Part shown: positions 9,001-10,153 of the stretch, piece after piece
Position numbering within the stretch: position 1 is the stretch's first letter
Layout of the letters: every line of letters starts with the position of its first letter
NCBI GenBank assembly: GCA_028565635.1
Contig: JAOXYB010067145.1
Location: 1 to 10,153, forward strand
DNA: 10,153 nt
Reading direction: 5' to 3'
Source: Phoronis ovalis
Lineage: Eukaryota > Phoronida > Phoronidae
Translations under genes and position numbers: made by a program
Notes under the pieces: generated by a model
Seen by the model: the letters and a program-made list of their open reading frames with translations, nothing else
The model's database searches: none
Told to the model about the DNA's origin: nothing

Positions 9001-9476
9001 ACATATCAGTTTTAATAGTTTGCCTTCTGTCCTCAACAAGGATCGGTTATAATTAGTTCTAAGTGAAGTTAATGTCGATATGTTTCATGCAAACGGGTGA
9101 CTGAGTTAAGGCTTTAGCACATATAAAAATGGTCTTACATGAAAACTAACTAATTAAACCCAGTGTATTAAAAGGCTCTTACTGGCACCAGAGTACATGA
9201 TCCAAATAACGTCAATTCCGCCACAGCTCTCTGTAATGCTCCCTGCACATGCTTGATTACAGTTGGTCATAGAAGTACTATAGGACAGGTAAGAATCGCC
9301 ACAGAAACAGCTCGTGTTTGACGACATTCCCGTCACCCCGGCGTATAAGTAACCACTACTTGCACAAGCATCTTGACATTTTCCTTGTGTAAAGGTGGAA
9401 TGGCCTCTAAGCGACGTTATTTCGATTGGACTATTATTCATGTCCCTTTCGTTACCATTAAAACAGCCAGGTATAA
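2783..9476 (-). CDS. Multi-exon WSC-WSC-kringle-FTP lectin-like protein, partial
   Basis: This is a spliced gene of five recognised exons: 9476-9183, 8382-8086, 6265-5990, 3380-3174 and 3019-2783, together 1311 bp or 437 codons. Domains run WSC, WSC, kringle, then one fucolectin-type FTP (F5/8C-like) domain split over two exons. Every exon starts and ends in phase 1 with AG/GT borders, the usual pattern of shuffled extracellular modules. From family knowledge, WSC domains are cysteine-rich and may bind carbohydrate, kringles bind proteins, and FTP domains bind fucose. I infer a secreted or cell-surface recognition protein. Vertebrate Kremen shares kringle and WSC but has the order kringle-WSC-CUB, so this is not a Kremen orthologue by layout. 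No start codon or signal peptide is visible, so the 5' part lies to the right. The 3' end is unclear: either a phase-1 donor at 2782-2781 or a stop codon at 2777-2775. I saw no further exon at lower coordinates. Confidence 0.85.
3174..3380 (-). CDS. FTP (fucolectin-type) domain exon, N-terminal half
   Basis: This 207-bp exon (69 codons) begins NIALNKPA and runs through AVDGN, SCTHTD and NPWWRVDL to ITNRDEH, the standard first half of a fucolectin-tachylectin-4-pentraxin-1 (FTP, F5/8C-like) domain. It ends before GTATGATG in phase 1 and joins the next exon as DEH-G-ERL. The His of CTHT and the Arg of TNRDEH sit 27 residues apart, as the fucose-binding His52 and Arg79 of eel agglutinin do. AVDGN and the Ser before CTH match its calcium-site region. 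One sequon (NWS) is present. Two acceptors 9 bases apart are possible, both in phase 1: the one used here, and one giving a start at 3389 that adds three residues. The loop before ERL is one residue shorter than in eel fucolectin and lacks its adjacent cysteine pair. Confidence 0.9.
3381..3391 (-). promoter_or_regulatory. Tandem 3' splice sites 9 bases apart
   Basis: On the minus strand the FTP exon is preceded by CATTGCAG CCATTGCAG, a direct 9-base duplication that makes two AG acceptors (3391-3390 and 3382-3381). Either gives a phase-1 junction with the kringle exon. Using the upstream one adds three residues, with Ile-Ala before Asp, between the kringle and the FTP domain. The related relic near 7149 has only one CATTGC unit, so the duplication is probably specific to this copy. 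Confidence 0.55.
3964..4273 (+). repeat. GCGAGCAGCGAGCATT repeat element, copy 2
   Basis: Five monomers begin at about 3986, 4015, 4048, 4206 and 4235, most reading GCGAGCAGCGAGCATTGCC after AAGT. The middle (about 4080-4205) is T-rich with GCGACC, a GGCAACC/GGTTGTC inverted pair and several TTTTTTTT runs. The edges are GGGGGCTATAGGGGGG on the left and GGTACCCCTACCCCCC on the right, roughly inverted to each other. It lies in intron 3, between the kringle and FTP exons, and is the longer and better preserved copy of the family seen at 1131-1290. Confidence 0.78.
5134..5147. repeat. Perfect 14-bp palindrome
   Basis: ATGTGCATGCACAT is its own reverse complement and is followed at once by GGGCCC. 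It may be chance or a binding site; nothing nearby helps decide. Confidence 0.4.
5685..5770 (-). repeat. tRNA-like fragment, probable SINE head
   Basis: On the minus strand 5713-5703 reads GGTTCGAGACC, a perfect match to the RNA polymerase III B box GGTTCGANNCC. It lies in a T-arm-like hairpin (CGGG TTCGAGA CCCG) followed by CACTGG. About 40 bases upstream, TGGCAATCTTGCGG (about 5765-5752) is a poor A-box match. The acceptor and anticodon arms do not fold convincingly, so this is not an intact tRNA gene; a decayed tRNA-derived SINE is the likelier source. It lies in intron 3. Confidence 0.4.
5990..6265 (-). CDS. Kringle domain exon
   Basis: This 276-bp exon (92 codons) encodes one complete kringle. 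The acceptor is TTTACTACAAG and the donor is GTCAGC after CQEG; the donor is weak at position +3 (C) but keeps phase 1. All six kringle cysteines are present (TCK, TCQRW, YCRNPD, WCYTT, EYCG, IPIC) with the family signature GFTCQRW and NYCRNPD. Using plasminogen kringle numbering from memory, Asp55, Asp57, Trp62, Tyr64, Arg71 and an aromatic residue at 72 all fall at the expected spacing (NPDDD, PWCYTT, KRWEYC). That suggests a working lysine-binding pocket. Kringles of this kind bind C-terminal or exposed lysines on partner proteins. No protease domain is seen nearby, so a plasminogen-like protease is unlikely. Confidence 0.93.
6664..6745 (+). promoter_or_regulatory. TATA-box-like site followed by a donor-like site
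   Basis: GAGTATAAATAGCCCCGG at about 6668-6685 resembles a strong TATA box with G/C flanks. About 60 bases on, GTAAGTAC at 6740 looks like a 5' splice site. The strand is opposite to the gene and no coding sequence follows. This could be a remnant of a retroelement promoter or chance; support is weak. Confidence 0.2.
6909..7013 (+). repeat. 22-bp minisatellite, about 4 units
   Basis: Units begin at 6927, 6949, 6971 and 6993, each starting AAGTTATAATGG and mostly continuing ACTGG(T/C)TTGA. A diverged partial unit (CCTATAATGGATCACGA) precedes them and the last unit is degenerate. It abuts the start of the FTP exon relic at 7107, within intron 2. No coding frame is implied, though the period of 22 is not a multiple of three. 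Confidence 0.85.
7107..7354 (-). pseudogene. Decayed duplicate of FTP exon start and its intron
   Basis: This stretch aligns with 3340-3624: the first 14 or so codons of the FTP exon plus about 240 bases of the intron before it. Shared pieces include GAGCGATATTAT, AGTAAATAAATAAGTTT, ATATTGTGTTTG and GGTATCC.AAAGTT. Read on the minus strand, the exon part still gives ADNIAPNK, close to the ADNIALNK of the live copy. The acceptor AG has become TG (CATTGCTGAT against CATTGCAGAT), a one-base gap shifts the frame near the TACC matching the live exon, and similarity stops at the 7107 end. The rest of the FTP domain is absent. It lies in intron 2, upstream of the kringle exon, so an FTP module once also sat, or was copied, between WSC and kringle. 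I judge it non-functional. Confidence 0.75.
8086..8382 (-). CDS. WSC domain exon 2
   Basis: This 297-bp exon (99 codons) encodes a second complete WSC domain. The acceptor is AATTTTAG before CTATACCTGG and the donor is GTAAGTG after the Val of NTGV, both phase 1. Eight cysteines match the family: GCF, NCQNAC, MCFC, RCDQMC and NCG. It departs from consensus in two places, with CFCR in place of CFCG and NCGA in place of CGG. One clear N-glycosylation sequon (NYT) lies near the start. It shares GYLYAGVT, the LEITS/IEITS stretch and the ending DVIWIM with the WSC exon at 9183-9476, and their acceptor junctions are almost identical, so the pair arose by exon duplication. The start extends well upstream of the first in-frame Met (8242) because the first three cysteines are encoded there. 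Confidence 0.9.
8383..9182 (-). other. Intron 1 (between the two WSC exons)
   Basis: Exactly 800 bases, phase 1, with GTAAGAG at the donor and AATTTTAG at the acceptor. It carries the MITE-like element at 8503-8712. From 8716 to 9182 I see only AT-rich sequence. Confidence 0.85.
8503..8712. mobile_element. MITE-like element with terminal inverted repeats
   Basis: The left end CAGGCCTACCTAACC and the reverse complement of the right end, CAGGCATACCTAATCACC, form imperfect terminal inverted repeats of about 15 bases. The trinucleotide CTA flanks both sides (8500-8502 and 8713-8715) and may be a 3-bp target-site duplication. The interior of about 180 bases is richer in CpG than its surroundings and repeats ACTCGAA/ATTCGAA motifs. 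It is too small to encode a transposase, so it would be non-autonomous. A 3-bp duplication fits PIF/Harbinger or CACTA elements, but that assignment is inference. It sits in intron 1, between the two WSC exons. The 68-residue open frame across it is not considered a gene. Confidence 0.65.
9183..9476 (-). CDS. WSC domain exon 1
   Basis: This 294-bp exon (98 codons) encodes a complete WSC domain. It starts after TTTTAG, two bases into a split codon, and reads IPGCF at the start. It ends before GTAAGAG after the Ala of YSGA. The eight cysteines expected of WSC are present: GCF, KCQDAC, SCFCGD, NCNQAC and SCGG, with the typical GYLYAGV core. There are two possible N-glycosylation sequons, NNS (followed by Pro, so weak) and NTS. 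WSC domains occur in fungal stress sensors, in polycystin-1 and in Kremen, and are thought to bind carbohydrate. The domain start needs codons upstream of the Met at 9441, so that Met is internal and not an initiator. Its sister exon at 8086-8382 has the same borders and about 45% identical residues by hand count. Confidence 0.9.
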
Positions 9477-10153
9477 CTAAAATATTAACGTTTGTATTAG
9501 AATTATTTCCCTTTTAATTTTAGAGCTTTAAAAAAGAAGCGCATGCTTTCATAATGTAAGTCTTTAGTGTAAGTGTTATTCTGATACGGTTTGGATAAAA
9601 GATACTTGATTACAAGATTATAATTGGCATGAGCTTCTGCGTGATGGGTTATAGCAGCGGGACGGTAATTAAAGAGTACTCAAGTCTCACGTGTCACCCT
9701 GAAATATGCATATTTTCTTGCCAAAAATAGGCGGTTTCTTAGGATAGTTCCTGTTTTGCAAATTCCAGTTATCAGTTCCCTACAGTCGATGCTTACATGT
9801 ACCTCATATTTGACTCAGCGGCTATAAACTGTGTGTATCTGTACATGTAACTGTAGCATTGCTTCACAAAGTGGACGTGCATGGGTACATTCTAATCCAA
9901 TTATGAATGCTTGAACGAATGTGTTCTCGGACAAACATACGTCGAATCTAATAAGTAACCAATTTTATATTTGAGCGTCTCGAATCTTTAAGTAACCAAC
10001 TTAACATTGAATGTTTTACAAATATTTTCACCCAACTGTATTACTTGTGCAGAAGAGACACTTTCAAGTAACTTTCATGTCTACTTATGGTATGGTTTAT
10101 GTTAATAATTATAAAATTACTCAGGTACTGTACATAAGCAGCGTATCATATTA
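9477..10153 (-). other. Upstream intron sequence, partial
   Basis: The first recognised exon begins with a split codon after TTTTAG, so this must be intron leading from an exon off the right edge, or from one I could not see. It contains the two-unit repeat at 9943-10010 and a 16-base match to 5853-5868. There is no signal-peptide-like frame. Confidence 0.65.
9943..10010 (+). repeat. Two-unit tandem repeat, 38-bp period
   Basis: CGAATCTAATAAGTAACCAA at 9943 recurs as CGAATCTTTAAGTAACCAA at 9981, with similar T/A-rich tails. It lies upstream of the first recognised exon, in what is probably an intron. Confidence 0.55.

Noticed and set aside
1-10153. CRISPR array, bacterial operon or phage content
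   Set aside because: Introns, phase-1 extracellular modules and eukaryotic repeats exclude a prokaryotic source; the 22-bp array has no spacers.

Overview
The window reads as intron-rich, AT-rich animal nuclear DNA. It carries the middle or 3' part of one multidomain extracellular protein gene on the minus strand, inside repeat-laden non-coding sequence. WSC, kringle and fucolectin-type (FTP/F5-8C-like) modules on separate phase-1 exons, together with many small non-autonomous repeats, suggest a marine invertebrate. A lophotrochozoan such as a bivalve or other mollusc is my best guess, from family knowledge rather than from a species-specific marker.

Gene layout, in transcription order (high to low coordinates): WSC exon 9476-9183; WSC exon 8382-8086; kringle exon 6265-5990; first FTP exon 3380-3174 (or 3389-3174); second FTP exon 3019-2783, or running to a stop codon at 2777-2775. 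All five have clean AG/GT borders and every visible border is phase 1. Their lengths of 294, 297, 276, 207 and 237 bp are all multiples of three and total 437 codons. No signal peptide, start codon or promoter for this gene is visible, so the 5' end lies beyond the right edge. The order WSC-WSC-kringle-FTP resembles a reshuffled Kremen-type ectodomain ending in a fucose-lectin fold. The kringle keeps the plasminogen-type lysine-site residues, and the FTP domain keeps the His/Arg/Arg and cysteine framework of eel fucolectin, apart from a loop one residue shorter.

The introns hold most of the other structure. Intron 2 has a decayed duplicate of the first FTP exon start plus its upstream intron (7107-7354), beside a 22-bp minisatellite (6909-7013). 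Intron 1 holds a MITE-like element of about 210 bp with terminal inverted repeats (8503-8712). Intron 3 holds a GCGAGCAGCGAGCATT repeat element (3964-4273) and a tRNA-like B box, probably a SINE fragment (around 5703-5713).

Left of the last recognised exon (1-2774) I see no convincing coding sequence. It holds a second GCGAGC element (1131-1290), a fold-back element of about 1.1 kb with long inverted arms (1627-2727) and short motif repeats near 343-587. Right of the first exon (9477-10153) is probably intron. Apart from the gene's exons, the open frames seen are short, have no recognisable domains and lie in repeats or introns.
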